DNA from: Humidesulfovibrio sp. | GTDB lineage: Bacteria > Desulfobacterota > Desulfovibrionia > Desulfovibrionales > Desulfovibrionaceae | Assembly (NCBI GenBank): GCA_031292175.1 | Contig: JARLHQ010000008.1 | Span: 1-64,000, forward strand | Direction of reading: 5' to 3' | Length of the DNA: 64,000 bases | Made by a program: the position numbers and the translations under genes | Shown: piece after piece, positions 35,558-43,835 of the stretch | Numbering within the stretch: the first letter of the stretch is position 1 | How the letters are laid out: the number at the start of each line of letters is the position of its first letter | Notes under the pieces: model-generated | Database searches by the model: none | What the model was told of the DNA's origin: nothing | What the model saw: the letters and a program-made list of their open reading frames with translations, nothing else

Positions 35558-38349
35558 CACGCCACCAGCGCCTCATTCAAGTCCGCCAGCAGCGTGTCCA
35601 GGTCCTGGCCGAAGAGCTTGCGCGCGGCGATGAGGCCGCCACGGTCGCTGAAGGACGGGAACTGCATGAAGTCGCGCGGGGCGATTTCCACGTTGGCGGC
35701 CAGGTGGTCGCGGATGAGCCGGAGCCAGTCCATCTGCTCGTCCGTGAACTCGCGCCCGGCCTTCTTCTGGCGGCCCACCCACAGGTTGAAGCGCTGCTCC
35801 ACCTTGGCGCTGAAAGGCTCCAGCACGTCGTCGTAGCCCAGCGTAAAGCGCACCAGGGAAATGATGTCCGTCAGCAGTTGATCGGCGGGCGCGCCGCGCA
35901 CCTTGCTCGCCTGCAAGCGCTTGTACGCCTGCCACACTGTCGCCGTGGTCAGGCGCTGCGGCGGGTCCGCCAGCCTGTGCGTCAGCTCCTTCACCGCGTC
36001 GTAGGTGAGGTGCCGCTTGCCGTAGGGCTGGCTGTAAAGGATTTGCAGGGCGGTCAACTCGTCCTTGTGGGCTTCCATGAATTCCTTGAAGCTGGTTATG
36101 CGCGCTTCCGACTGCTTGAGGTCGTAGCCCGCGCCGGTCACGATGTCCGTGGAGATGGCGTCGATGACGATGTCCGTCTTCTGCTTCAGATCCAGCAGGA
36201 GCTGACGCACCTTGGGGTCGTCGAAGGGCGCGCAGGCCGCGTCCTTGAGCTGCTCCGTTGCGGCGGCAAGCTGCGCCTCGGTGAGCGCCCCGGCCAGTGT
36301 GTCTGCGGACTGCCCCGTCGCCGCGATGGCCGCCTTTTCCACCTCGTCGGGGTCGATGGCGGTGAGCAGGCCGGAGGCCAGGCCGTGCAGGTCTGCCCCG
36401 CCGCTGGCCTGGGCCACGCGCTCGCGGTCCTCCTCGTCCAGCTTGCCTTCCAGCAGGGCCAGCCGCCCGGCCAGGCTCGAAAGGGCGTCGTCGTCCCGGC
36501 GGCCTGCGGCAATCTGCTCCAAAAGAGCCTGGAAAGAAAGGGTTCGTTTGCGCTCCAAGGGTTGCGACACGGTCTTGATGGTCTCGGTGACGCCCACGGC
36601 GTCCACCAGGATGAAGCGTGTCTTGGTGTGGGCGTCGGGCGTCACCTGGCGCAGGGTGGCCTCGTCGATGGAGCGCACGCCCCGGCCCTTCATCTGCTCG
36701 AAGTACCCGGCGGACTTCACGTCGCGCATGAAAAGCAGCACCTCAACGGGCTTGATGTCCGTGCCGGTGGCAACCATGTCCACGGTGACGGCGATGCGCG
36801 GCATGGGGTCCACGCGGAAGCCCTTGATGAGCGCCTTGGGGTCTTCGCTGGTGTTGCGGTAGGTGATTTTCTTGCAGAACTCGTTGCCCTCGCCGAACAC
36901 CTCGCGCACGATGTGCACGATTTCCTCGGCGTGGTTGTCGTCCTTGGCGAAAACGAGGGTCTTGGGCACCCACTCGCCGCTGCGCTCCGGGAAGAGTTCG
37001 GTAAACAGGTTGTCCTTGAAGCATTGGATGACCGTGCGGATCTGGTTGGGCACGGTGACGGAGCGGTCCAACTCCTGGGCCTGATACTCCAGGTTCTCGT
37101 CGAGTTCCCGGTAACGAATCTGGCGGGTGCGCTTGTCACGCACGGGCACGGTGTACTCGGCGGGGATTTCGCCGCCAGCCTCGGTGATTTGCGTGCGGAT
37201 GCGGAAGACCTCGTAGCCCACGTTGACGCCGTCCACCACGGAGCGCTCGTAGGGGTATTCCGCCACAAGGTTCCGATTAAAGAAGCCCAGGGTGTGCTTC
37301 GAGGGCGTGGCGGTGAGGCCGATGATGTGGGCGTCGAAATATTCCAGCACCTGCCGCCACAAGCCGTAGATGGAGCGGTGGCACTCGTCGGTGACGATGA
37401 TGTCGAAGGTCTCGATGGGGATGTCGGGGTTGTAGGCCACGGGCGGGATTTCACCCTCGTCAGTGGCCCAGGTCTCAAAGGCGGAAGTCTCCTCCAGCTC
37501 TTCATCCAGCTCCTCGCCCTTGAGCATGGAATAGAGGCGCTGGATGGTGGTGATGACCACCTTGGCGTCCCGGTCGATGCCGGTGCCGTGGAGGTGTTGC
37601 ACGTTGTAGGTGTCGGCGAAGCGGTTGGCCGTGCCTGGCGGGTGGTACTGCTGGTACTCGCGCAGGGTCTGGTCGCCCAGATTGTTGCGGTCCACCAGGA
37701 ACAGGATGCGCCGCGCCCCAGCGTGCTTGATGAGGCGGTAGCTGAAGGTGCAGGCGGTGAAGGTCTTGCCGGCACCGGTGGCCATCTGGATGAGGCCGCG
37801 CTGGTCGCCCCGCGCCAGGGAGCGCTCCAAGCCCTCCACGGCCTCGGTCTGGCAGTCGCGCAGGCCGGTGGCGTCGAGCGCTGGCATGGTGGTGAAGCGG
37901 GTGCGCATGGACTCGGGAGCTGCGGCCCAGGCGAGCAGCGTCTCGGGCCGGTGGAAGGCGAACACTCGGCGCGAACGCGGCTTGGGGTCGCGCATGTCCT
38001 TGAAGAACACTTCCTCGCCGTTGGACTCATAGTCGAAGATGAGCGTGTCGGACCAGCGTGCGAGGTGCTCCGGCAGTTTGGCCATGTAGCGGTCGGACTG
38101 TTCGGCAACGGCGCTCAAGGTCGTACCGGCCTTCTTGGCCTCGATGACGCCTGCGGCCTTGCCGCCGACAAAGAGCAGGTAGTCGCACGGGCCATTGGGC
38201 AAGGGGAATTCGCGCACGGCCACGCCGGGCCCGGCGTTGCGGTTGAAGCCGTCCTTGTTTTGAATATGCCACCCCGCCGCTACAAGCAGCGCGTCTATCT
38301 TCTTCCGGGCTTGTTGCTCGGGGGTGAGGGGCGTTTCGGGGGCGGTCAT
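35557..38349 (-). CDS. hsdR: Type I restriction endonuclease subunit
   Basis: HsdR is the motor and nuclease of the type I complex. This one is 930 aa from the ATG at 38349; the ORF track uses a GTG two codons upstream, and both sit behind a weak site. The N-terminal nuclease region has CDYLLFVGGKAAGVIEAKK, with the D and ExK of the PD-(D/E)xK fold. The SF2 helicase motor has Walker A TGAGKT near residue 190, a DECH box (TDECHRS) and motif VI-like QMKGRGVRS. The C-terminal part (about 690-930) contacts the rest of the complex. It is the first gene of the minus-strand hsdR-S-nuclease-M operon. Confidence 0.95.
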   Translation of the reverse strand: MTAPETPLTPEQQARKKIDALLVAAGWHIQNKDGFNRNAGPGVAVREFPLPNGPCDYLLFVGGKAAGVIEAKKAGTTLSAVAEQSDRYMAKLPEHLARWSDTLIFDYESNGEEVFFKDMRDPKPRSRRVFAFHRPETLLAWAAAPESMRTRFTTMPALDATGLRDCQTEAVEGLERSLARGDQRGLIQMATGAGKTFTACTFSYRLIKHAGARRILFLVDRNNLGDQTLREYQQYHPPGTANRFADTYNVQHLHGTGIDRDAKVVITTIQRLYSMLKGEELDEELEETSAFETWATDEGEIPPVAYNPDIPIETFDIIVTDECHRSIYGLWRQVLEYFDAHIIGLTATPSKHTLGFFNRNLVAEYPYERSVVDGVNVGYEVFRIRTQITEAGGEIPAEYTVPVRDKRTRQIRYRELDENLEYQAQELDRSVTVPNQIRTVIQCFKDNLFTELFPERSGEWVPKTLVFAKDDNHAEEIVHIVREVFGEGNEFCKKITYRNTSEDPKALIKGFRVDPMPRIAVTVDMVATGTDIKPVEVLLFMRDVKSAGYFEQMKGRGVRSIDEATLRQVTPDAHTKTRFILVDAVGVTETIKTVSQPLERKRTLSFQALLEQIAAGRRDDDALSSLAGRLALLEGKLDEEDRERVAQASGGADLHGLASGLLTAIDPDEVEKAAIAATGQSADTLAGALTEAQLAAATEQLKDAACAPFDDPKVRQLLLDLKQKTDIVIDAISTDIVTGAGYDLKQSEARITSFKEFMEAHKDELTALQILYSQPYGKRHLTYDAVKELTHRLADPPQRLTTATVWQAYKRLQASKVRGAPADQLLTDIISLVRFTLGYDDVLEPFSAKVEQRFNLWVGRQKKAGREFTDEQMDWLRLIRDHLAANVEIAPRDFMQFPSFSDRGGLIAARKLFGQDLDTLLADLNEALVA

Positions 38350-39069
38350 GTTCACTGTTCTCGAATATGTGGTATGAGATGCCGTGTACCCTGAAATTAA
38401 TCAAAACATCAAGGAGCACTACGCCTCGGTAATGCTACACGCCGTCTCCCTTAAGCTCTTGCTAAAAATTCGCGCATGGGCTTGACTTCAGGTCAAGGCA
38501 TAGCGCAACATTTAAGAAAGCCGTATTCCTTCCTTTTTTCGGGCTATCCCGGCCTGCCTTGAGCGGGGCGGTACCGACCAACATGTCTCGCCGCGTGCCG
38601 ACGGGTGCGCGGAACACCATGAATTGCTGTCCTGTGGCAGCCATCATTTCTGCCCTTGCGGCCAAGAGCGCGAAGCCCGTCACGACGGCGGAGCGCACAA
38701 TATCGAGGTCGGATCGTGAACCGGCCCTTTTAACACAAACGCGCAAGAGAGAGTCGGTACGGCTTGGCTCCGCGCGTTTTTTTCGTCCGTCAGTATTCCC
38801 AAAAGAATACTGACGGACGCTGAATTCCTCTTTCAAGCCTTGTCACTTAAGGCTTCCACATACATATGCGGACATTTCCGCGCTTCTCCTACCCCCTGGA
38901 GTTACGCTGCCACCACATTCGAACGCCGCCACGGAGCCTTTCCGCCTTGCGGCGGAGTGCCGGTTCACCGGCACTGGCTCAACTCGCATTGAACTTTCAA
39001 TGCCTCCTGGCTTTTTGGGGAGGCAGTCGGCGAGGGATGAATGGCGATAACCACAACAGGGAGTACATC
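38350..39069. other. Intergenic region between hsdR and the second recombinase
   Basis: About 720 bp with no convincing gene. A minus-strand frame (38462-38836) and plus frames are open but lack ribosome sites and recognisable motifs. The region holds a 15-bp inverted repeat (38784-38819) and, just before the recombinase gene, short hairpins such as GTGCCGGttcaCCGGCAC near 38956. The hsdR promoter should lie on the minus strand near 38360-38420. Confidence 0.4.
38784..38819. repeat. Perfect 15-bp inverted repeat with 6-nt spacer
   Basis: CGTCCGTCAGTATTC and its exact complement flank CCAAAA. It is preceded on the plus strand by TTTTTTT and not followed by T's in either direction, so it does not look like an intrinsic terminator. 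It could be an operator, a recombination site or part of an origin of the mobile element. Confidence 0.8.
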
Positions 39070-40017
39070 ATGGCAGGCAAACAAGATCCCCTCCTTTACG
39101 CCCTGGGCAGGGCGCGACTCACAGGGAGCCGCAAGACCCAGTACAACCACCGCTTGGAGGCTCGCCGTTTCGTCATGACCCTGCGCGAGTTCGGCAACGG
39201 CGTGGCGAAGTGGGCAAACATCACGAACAAGCACGTCGCCGCCGTGGTGGCGCAGTGGCGGGCAGACGGGCTTTCGCTAGGAACCATCAAAAACAACCTA
39301 GCAGGCGTCCGGGCTGTCTGCATGACGTACGGCAACGAAGCCATCGCGTCATCGAATTCTGCCTTCGGGGTCGGGCGTCGCGCGTACATCACAAACGTGA
39401 ACCGCGCTGTTGCCGACGTCGAGTTTGAACGTGTTACGGGGCACCTGTGCGCTTCCGGAAATCCGCAGAGTGATCGTGTGGCGCTCATGCTCGGTTTTCA
39501 GCGCGAATTCGGGATGCGCCTCGAAGAAAGCATGAAGTTCAACCCGCTCCGTGACGTAGGTGGCAACCTGGTCCACATCCACGTGGGCACGAAAGGCGGT
39601 CGACCTCGCTGGCTTGTCATCCGCACTGCTGGACAGCGCGAGCTTCTTGATGCGGCAAAGACGAGCGGTTTCTACCGTGACCTTCGGCATGGAATTATTC
39701 CTGAGCGATGCCGCGAGGAACAATGGCGGGGTTTTGTGTACCGCACTGTGCGCCAAGCAAGCTTCGAAACCGGCGGCACTGGCCTGCGCATGCACGGCCT
39801 CCGGCACGCCTATGCGCACAAACGATACGAAGAGCTGACAGGCTTCCTGCCCCCGTGCCGTTACGACTCGCGCGAATCATATCACGCCGCCGCGATGAAA
39901 GCGGCGGGGCAGGATTGGCGTGAGCGCGACGAACTCGCGCGCTGCACAATTCGCGAGGAACTCGGACACTCGCCCGACCGGGTAGACATCGACGCACAGT
40001 ATCTTGGGAAACGCTGA
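39070..40017 (+). CDS. Second tyrosine recombinase (integrase-like)
   Basis: A 315-aa tyrosine recombinase from the ATG at 39070 (MAGKQDPLLY), with AGGGAG upstream; the track start is 68 codons too early. An N-terminal SAM-like DNA-binding part (about 1-110) precedes the catalytic domain: first Arg in EFGMRLEES, then GLRMHGLRHAYAHKR for the HxxR box, then EELGHSPDRVDIDAQYLGK with the late His and the nucleophilic Tyr near the end. It resembles the 'integrase domain' recombinases of integrative elements rather than XerC/D. It is convergent with the polymerase-like gene across a terminator. Its job beside the island's own integrase is unclear; it may mark a nested element. Confidence 0.88.
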   Translation: MAGKQDPLLYALGRARLTGSRKTQYNHRLEARRFVMTLREFGNGVAKWANITNKHVAAVVAQWRADGLSLGTIKNNLAGVRAVCMTYGNEAIASSNSAFGVGRRAYITNVNRAVADVEFERVTGHLCASGNPQSDRVALMLGFQREFGMRLEESMKFNPLRDVGGNLVHIHVGTKGGRPRWLVIRTAGQRELLDAAKTSGFYRDLRHGIIPERCREEQWRGFVYRTVRQASFETGGTGLRMHGLRHAYAHKRYEELTGFLPPCRYDSRESYHAAAMKAAGQDWRERDELARCTIREELGHSPDRVDIDAQYLGKR

Positions 40018-40032
40018 CAAGCACCGAACAAG

Positions 40033-40057
40033 AAGCCCCGCCAAAAGTGCGGGGCTT
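40033..40057 (+). terminator. Terminator of the second recombinase
   Basis: AAGCCCCGC-caaaagt-GCGGGGCTT, 15 bp after the stop codon; the T-tract is short (TTTGT). Confidence 0.7.
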
Positions 40058-40169
40058 TGTCGTGGGGGGTGCCTGGTGCGCCGGCGCGCGAAATATATCC
40101 CACATATTTACTTCCCTTCTTGGATCTCAGATCCACGGTGCCCCATGGTCAGAGGCATAACAGCCTCTC

Positions 40170-40230
40170 GACAGCCACCCCCACCACACACTCCCCCCAC
40201 ACACACTCCTCCCCCCATTACTCATCCCAA
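40170..40230 (-). repeat. G-rich low-complexity tract (C/A-rich on the plus strand)
   Basis: The minus strand has closely spaced G-runs (two of six G and one of five G among GTGTGT), just past the stop codon of the polymerase-like gene. It has potential to form a G-quadruplex in DNA or in the 3' RNA. Confidence 0.5.
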
Positions 40231-40281
40231 TTCATGCGCCGCCCTGTCCTCGCCTGCCGGAAAGCGCCTGAACAGACGTAT

Positions 40282-41721
40282 TCAAGCCGCGATGAGCTTG
40301 CGGTCATGGTCAGAGAGGTGCTGGTCCCCGTGCTCGATGTCGACGGGGAGGGCCGTGCCGAGGTGCTTCTCGGATGCTGTGCGCATCGCTGTGTGGAGTG
40401 CAACGGCATGAGGAGCAGGCACGAGAAACGAGTCATGGAGCGGGATAGACGGGATGCCCAGCTCTGCCAGTGTCAGCATGACGCTCTCCGCGATTTCGCT
40501 GTCGATGTTTTGTAAGCGGAGCCCCGCCCCGCTGCCAAACTGACCGGAGATGGCCCTGTGCTTCTCTTTGATGCTGGCGACGATTTGTAGCACCTGATTC
40601 CGGTCAAGCCCATACGCGCGTGCGATGCCTTCTTGCCCGTCAGACCCATGCAACGCGCTGTTGACTGCGGCCAATTCAGTCCGGGCATTGATGAGCGCAT
40701 TGAGCAATTTCTTGATGACGGGCCGGTAGTAGGGATCCCTGTTGTCCAGCGCGTACAGGTCCCCCACGGGCGGAACAACACCCGCAAGAGCATACAGCAT
40801 GCGTGGGTGCATGGATGAAAAATCGAGTTCCACGACGGGGCAGCCCATGAGAGTCAGAAGCGGTCGGAATTCCCCCGGGATATTCTGGCACCAGTGCCCG
40901 TAGAATCGACCTCCATGAGCGAAGTCGCCATTGAAAACACGGTAAACCGTGTTTCTTGTCGTGTCGACGTGGCATCGGCGCAACAGGTCTACCCGCTGCT
41001 CTCTCGTCAAATGGAGCTGAATATCCGCGTCCCGGAGCATCATGTTGATGCGTTCAACGCCCGAGAAGAACCCGGCAGCTTCCTGCATGTCGGTGGTGTC
41101 CACGTCCCGCCCATGGTCATCGCGAAGCACGATAAGCGGGTGTCCTCTGCTCACCATTCTGGGCGTCAGCCTGTGCGCGAGATGCAATTCCATCAGCGCG
41201 AGTGTCGCGCGCATTCGTGACTGACGGCCAACACCTGTCCGTCGGTCATGAAAGCCCATCCGATGCTCGATGAGTCCGAGTTCAACAAGCCCGTCCACTG
41301 CCGCCATCATCAAACGGTACTTGAGGTGCAGGGCCGCGTATCGGGAACCGGTTCGATATGCGTTTTTGTCTCGGGAATAGGCGACGTACGGTCGACCGAG
41401 GACGGATTTCAAATCCTCAGGGTCGGTGTTCTCCGCCCAAGCGATGAAGAGATCCAACACGATGACGGAAACATGTTCGCGGAGTCGCCGACGCTGCTTG
41501 GTGCTCGCAAGGTTGAGCGCCGCCAAGCGAGGATGGGCGCTCTGCGTGAGTGTAGAAATGATGTCGTCGACGGCAGCCCTGATGCTCGGGTGGTCGCTCC
41601 GCTTGTAGACGTCAAGTGGGCGTGAATTGTCGAGGGCCTGGAGAAGGCTCCCGTCTGGCTCAAGTACGATGCATGATACGCCATCCGCCGCCTCGGGCTG
41701 CTCTCTCTCTTTGTCCAACAT
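40282..41721 (-). CDS. Compact protein with family-A DNA-polymerase-like palm motifs
   Basis: A 479-aa cytoplasmic protein. The C-terminal half has three motifs in the order and spacing of a family-A polymerase: motif A-like VVELDFSSMHPRMLY (Asp300), motif B-like RPVIKKLLNALINA (Arg333, Lys337; R-x3-K) and motif C-like PLHDSFLV (His-Asp430). No 3'-5' exonuclease domain precedes it. The first 250 residues are helical and of unknown role (DDIISTLTQ, RRRLREHVSVIVL, then RVFNGDFAHGGRFYGHWCQNIP). It may copy DNA or RNA for the element, or be a derived nucleotidyltransferase. It runs alone on the minus strand, divergent from the small HTH gene. Confidence 0.65.
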   Translation of the reverse strand: MLDKEREQPEAADGVSCIVLEPDGSLLQALDNSRPLDVYKRSDHPSIRAAVDDIISTLTQSAHPRLAALNLASTKQRRRLREHVSVIVLDLFIAWAENTDPEDLKSVLGRPYVAYSRDKNAYRTGSRYAALHLKYRLMMAAVDGLVELGLIEHRMGFHDRRTGVGRQSRMRATLALMELHLAHRLTPRMVSRGHPLIVLRDDHGRDVDTTDMQEAAGFFSGVERINMMLRDADIQLHLTREQRVDLLRRCHVDTTRNTVYRVFNGDFAHGGRFYGHWCQNIPGEFRPLLTLMGCPVVELDFSSMHPRMLYALAGVVPPVGDLYALDNRDPYYRPVIKKLLNALINARTELAAVNSALHGSDGQEGIARAYGLDRNQVLQIVASIKEKHRAISGQFGSGAGLRLQNIDSEIAESVMLTLAELGIPSIPLHDSFLVPAPHAVALHTAMRTASEKHLGTALPVDIEHGDQHLSDHDRKLIAA

Positions 41722-41937
41722 GCTCCCTCCGGGCGAACCGATTTGGCTCGCCCGGAGAGGCTACGGCTTGCGGAGAATAGATCTCCAGCACGGAACACGG
41801 GGAAAATGAGCCTCCAAAAATAATCGCTCCCCCCCCAATTTCTTCTTGTCAGTTTTGCTGAACCTCCTTCAGAGGTGTTACTGCGGGTGGTTTTCGGCCC
41901 GAAGTGTCTTCACCTTAGAGATGAGTACGAACCCTGT

Positions 41938-41947
41938 TAACCGGTTA
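41938..41947. promoter_or_regulatory. Palindromic candidate operator
   Basis: TAACCGGTTA, a 10-bp perfect palindrome in the 280-bp divergent gap between the polymerase-like gene and the excisionase-like gene. It is a possible binding site for the island's small HTH protein. Confidence 0.35.
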
Positions 41948-42002
41948 CCAATCCACCACTACCCAGGTTGCGACTCGAAACTAGCGAAAAGTGAGACAGA
42001 AG

Positions 42003-42302
42003 ATGAGCAGCACCTCGTACCTCCTCCGGCTGACGGAAGCCGCCGAACTTTTGGGCCTCACAGGTCCGGGAGCAGCGCGCCGTTGGCTTGAGCAGAACAA
42101 GGTGCCGATGATCGACTACGGGCCGGGTAGGGGCCTTGGACCACGGTGGCCGCGCGACAGCATCGTGGAGGCCATCAACGCGAACCTCGTCTACCAGCCT
42201 GGAGCGGAGCCGAAGCGCCGCAAGAAGGCTTCCAGGCCCATCACCGGGCGCAGCACGCGGGAGCTGATTGCCGAACTTGCCAGCCCTCGCGACATACAGT
42301 AG
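42003..42302 (+). CDS. Small excisionase-like HTH protein
   Basis: A 99-aa basic protein from the ATG at 42003 (MSSTSYLLRLTEAAELL); a GTG four codons upstream is the track start. LRLTEAAELLGLTGPGAARRWLEQ followed by DYGPGRGLGPRWPRDSIVEAI fits the winged-helix of AlpA/Xis-type proteins, while the tail (EPKRRKKASR) is strongly basic. It ends 9 bp before the integrase gene, so the two are one unit; such neighbours usually control excision direction. Confidence in the fold is moderate. Confidence 0.7.
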   Translation: MSSTSYLLRLTEAAELLGLTGPGAARRWLEQNKVPMIDYGPGRGLGPRWPRDSIVEAINANLVYQPGAEPKRRKKASRPITGRSTRELIAELASPRDIQ

Positions 42303-42311
42303 GGGGCAGGA

Positions 42312-43424
42312 ATGGCGATTGAAAGACGAGGCAAGAGCTACCGCGTATATTGGCGCAACCCTCAAACCGGAAAACTGGAGCGGGAAACCTGCGCCGATCT
42401 GCGCGCCGCCAAAAAGCTTGATAGCCTCATCAAGCATCGCCTGGAGCATGAGCGAGAGAGCTTCGTCCAAAAGGAGAAGCCGCGCCCCGATGGAATGACC
42501 GTCGAGGATGTTGTCTACGCGCACCTCAAAGCCTTAAAACTGACCCCGCTCAACCTGCGCCACACGCTTTCGCACACCAAGCCCTGTCTTGAGTCTATAG
42601 GCTCCGTGCTTGTTTCTGAACTCTCCAAGAAGCACATGCGCGGGCTTGTCGCCAAGATGAGCGACACTGGCGTGACACAACTCACGCTGAACCGCCGCGT
42701 CAGCATCATCCAGGCCGCGCTGAATTGGGCGGCTGGCGATGAAGAGTTGATAGAGTCCAATCCCGTCGCATCGTTCAAGTGCCCCAGGGGGGAAGACAAG
42801 AAGATCGTCCCGCCCAGCCCTGCCGATATTCGTAAAATCCTTTCCGTTGCCCCCCCCCATGTCTACCGGGCCGTTCTGCTGTCGTTCTATCTTGGCGTGC
42901 GCGTGGGTTCATCCGAACTCTTCCGGCTGTCCTGGGAGTACGTGGACATGGAGCGCAGGGTTGTGCATGTCCAGGCAGCCAAGAAGAATAAGAAGGTGGT
43001 TTGGCGCGAGGTGGGGGGTACCGCTGACCTTGCTCCGATGCTGTCCGCCTGGGGTGATGAGGACGGCTGGAAGGGGCCGCTGGTGCACTACAATGGCCAT
43101 CCCATTGGGCACATGAAACGGGCATGGGAATCCACGTTGAAGGCCGCAGGAATCAAGCGCTGGTTCACTCCGTACGCCATGCGCCACGCCTTCGCCACTT
43201 ACGCTCTGTCGAACGGCGCGGACGTCGGCGCGCTTGCCAAGGTAATGGGCCACAGCAGCACAGCGATGATCCACAAGCACTATCAGCACGTTTTGGACAA
43301 GCAGCGCAGACAGGTCATGGACTCCCTGCCAAATGTGGTTGGGATACAGTCGGGGATACAAACAGACCCGGTTTCGGCCTCTTTTTGTATCCCAAACACA
43401 AAAGAAAGCGAATTAAAACAATAG
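42312..43424 (+). CDS. Tyrosine integrase of the tRNA-Ala island
   Basis: A 370-aa phage-type integrase. An N-terminal arm-binding part (MAIERRGKSYRVYWRNPQTG) and a core-binding SAM-like domain (about 55-150) lead to the catalytic domain: Arg in FYLGVRVGSSELFRLSW, then TPYAMRHAFATYAL for box II, where the usual first His is replaced, and KVMGHSSTAMIHKHYQHVL with the late His and the nucleophilic Tyr. AGGGGGCAGGA lies before the ATG. The stop codon is 8 bp from attR, the normal place for an element's own integrase, so it should target the tRNA-Ala 3' part. Confidence 0.95.
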   Translation: MAIERRGKSYRVYWRNPQTGKLERETCADLRAAKKLDSLIKHRLEHERESFVQKEKPRPDGMTVEDVVYAHLKALKLTPLNLRHTLSHTKPCLESIGSVLVSELSKKHMRGLVAKMSDTGVTQLTLNRRVSIIQAALNWAAGDEELIESNPVASFKCPRGEDKKIVPPSPADIRKILSVAPPHVYRAVLLSFYLGVRVGSSELFRLSWEYVDMERRVVHVQAAKKNKKVVWREVGGTADLAPMLSAWGDEDGWKGPLVHYNGHPIGHMKRAWESTLKAAGIKRWFTPYAMRHAFATYALSNGADVGALAKVMGHSSTAMIHKHYQHVLDKQRRQVMDSLPNVVGIQSGIQTDPVSASFCIPNTKESELKQ

Positions 43425-43432
43425 ACTACCTA

Positions 43433-43490
43433 GAGAGCGATGCGTTCGCAACGCATAGGCCAGGAGTTCAATCCTCCTCGTCTCCACCAA
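43433..43490 (+). repeat. attR: second copy of the 58-bp tRNA-Ala repeat
   Basis: Identical to 26309-26366. It lacks the 5' acceptor strand and most of the D arm, so it is not a tRNA gene. Confidence 0.95.
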
Positions 43491-43496
43491 GAAAAC

Positions 43497-43537
43497 ACGG
43501 GTTGCAGCAGAAATGCTGGGACCCGTTTTTCTTTTTC
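43497..43537 (+). terminator. Original chromosomal terminator of tRNA-Ala
   Basis: ACGGGT...ACCCGT with an inner CAGCA-GAAA-TGCTG stem, followed by TTTTTCTTTTT. It starts 7 bp beyond attR, where the tRNA terminator would sit in the empty site. Confidence 0.8.
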
Positions 43538-43695
43538 CTAACGTATTCCTAATGGATTGAATATCGCGCTGCAAAAAACCGCGCCATGTTTTGCTACTTT
43601 TGGGTGGGGCTGTTCCAGCAAGAGAAACGTGGGGGCTTGATATTTGGCCTGACCTGCCTTATTTTCTGCTTGGCTCTAACTTTGAGGGAAACGAA

Positions 43696-43827
43696 ATGAA
43701 CGACTTCGCGTGGTACATTGCAAGCGCCATTGTGGCCGTTGTCGGCATCCTGACTCTTTTGCTGCCTACAGACCGTAAGTCCATCATCTGCTCTCCTTCT
43801 CGCCGCCGCCCTCACCCTCGCCCTTAG
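43696..43827 (+). CDS. Possible 43-aa membrane peptide
   Basis: The frame reads MNDFAWYIASAIVAVVGILTLLLP, then a basic tail (RRRPHPRP) to TAG. GAGGGAAA lies 6-8 bp before the ATG. One TM helix spans about residues 5-24. It ends 8 bp before the first CRISPR repeat, so it may be a real small gene or a chance frame in the array leader. The basic tail is encoded by a CG-rich stretch, which lowers confidence. Confidence 0.4.
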   Translation: MNDFAWYIASAIVAVVGILTLLLPTDRKSIICSPSRRRPHPRP

Positions 43828-43835
43828 TCAAGGGC

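Larger units (their letters stand above)
26309..43490. mobile_element. Integrative genomic island in tRNA-Ala carrying defence genes
   Basis: The island is bounded by a perfect 58-bp direct repeat, with a tyrosine integrase ending 8 bp from the right copy and a small HTH (excisionase-like) gene beside it. One repeat-to-repeat unit is 17,124 bp. It carries a type I restriction system with unusual extra parts, a PIN/TM protein, a second recombinase and a polymerase-like gene. No conjugation, capsid or relaxase genes are seen, so it is either a mobilisable or satellite-type element, or one that has lost its transfer genes. Confidence 0.93.

Noticed and set aside
38784-38819. Intrinsic terminator for hsdR-side or recombinase-side genes
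   Set aside because: No T-tract follows the stem on either strand; the T-run precedes it.
38462-38836. 124-aa minus-strand ORF upstream of hsdR
   Set aside because: It has no ribosome site, contains the inverted repeat as coding sequence, and matches no family I recognise; too weak to list as a gene.
43433-43490. A second tRNA-Ala gene at attR
   Set aside because: It lacks the 5' acceptor strand and most of the D arm; it is only the attachment repeat.
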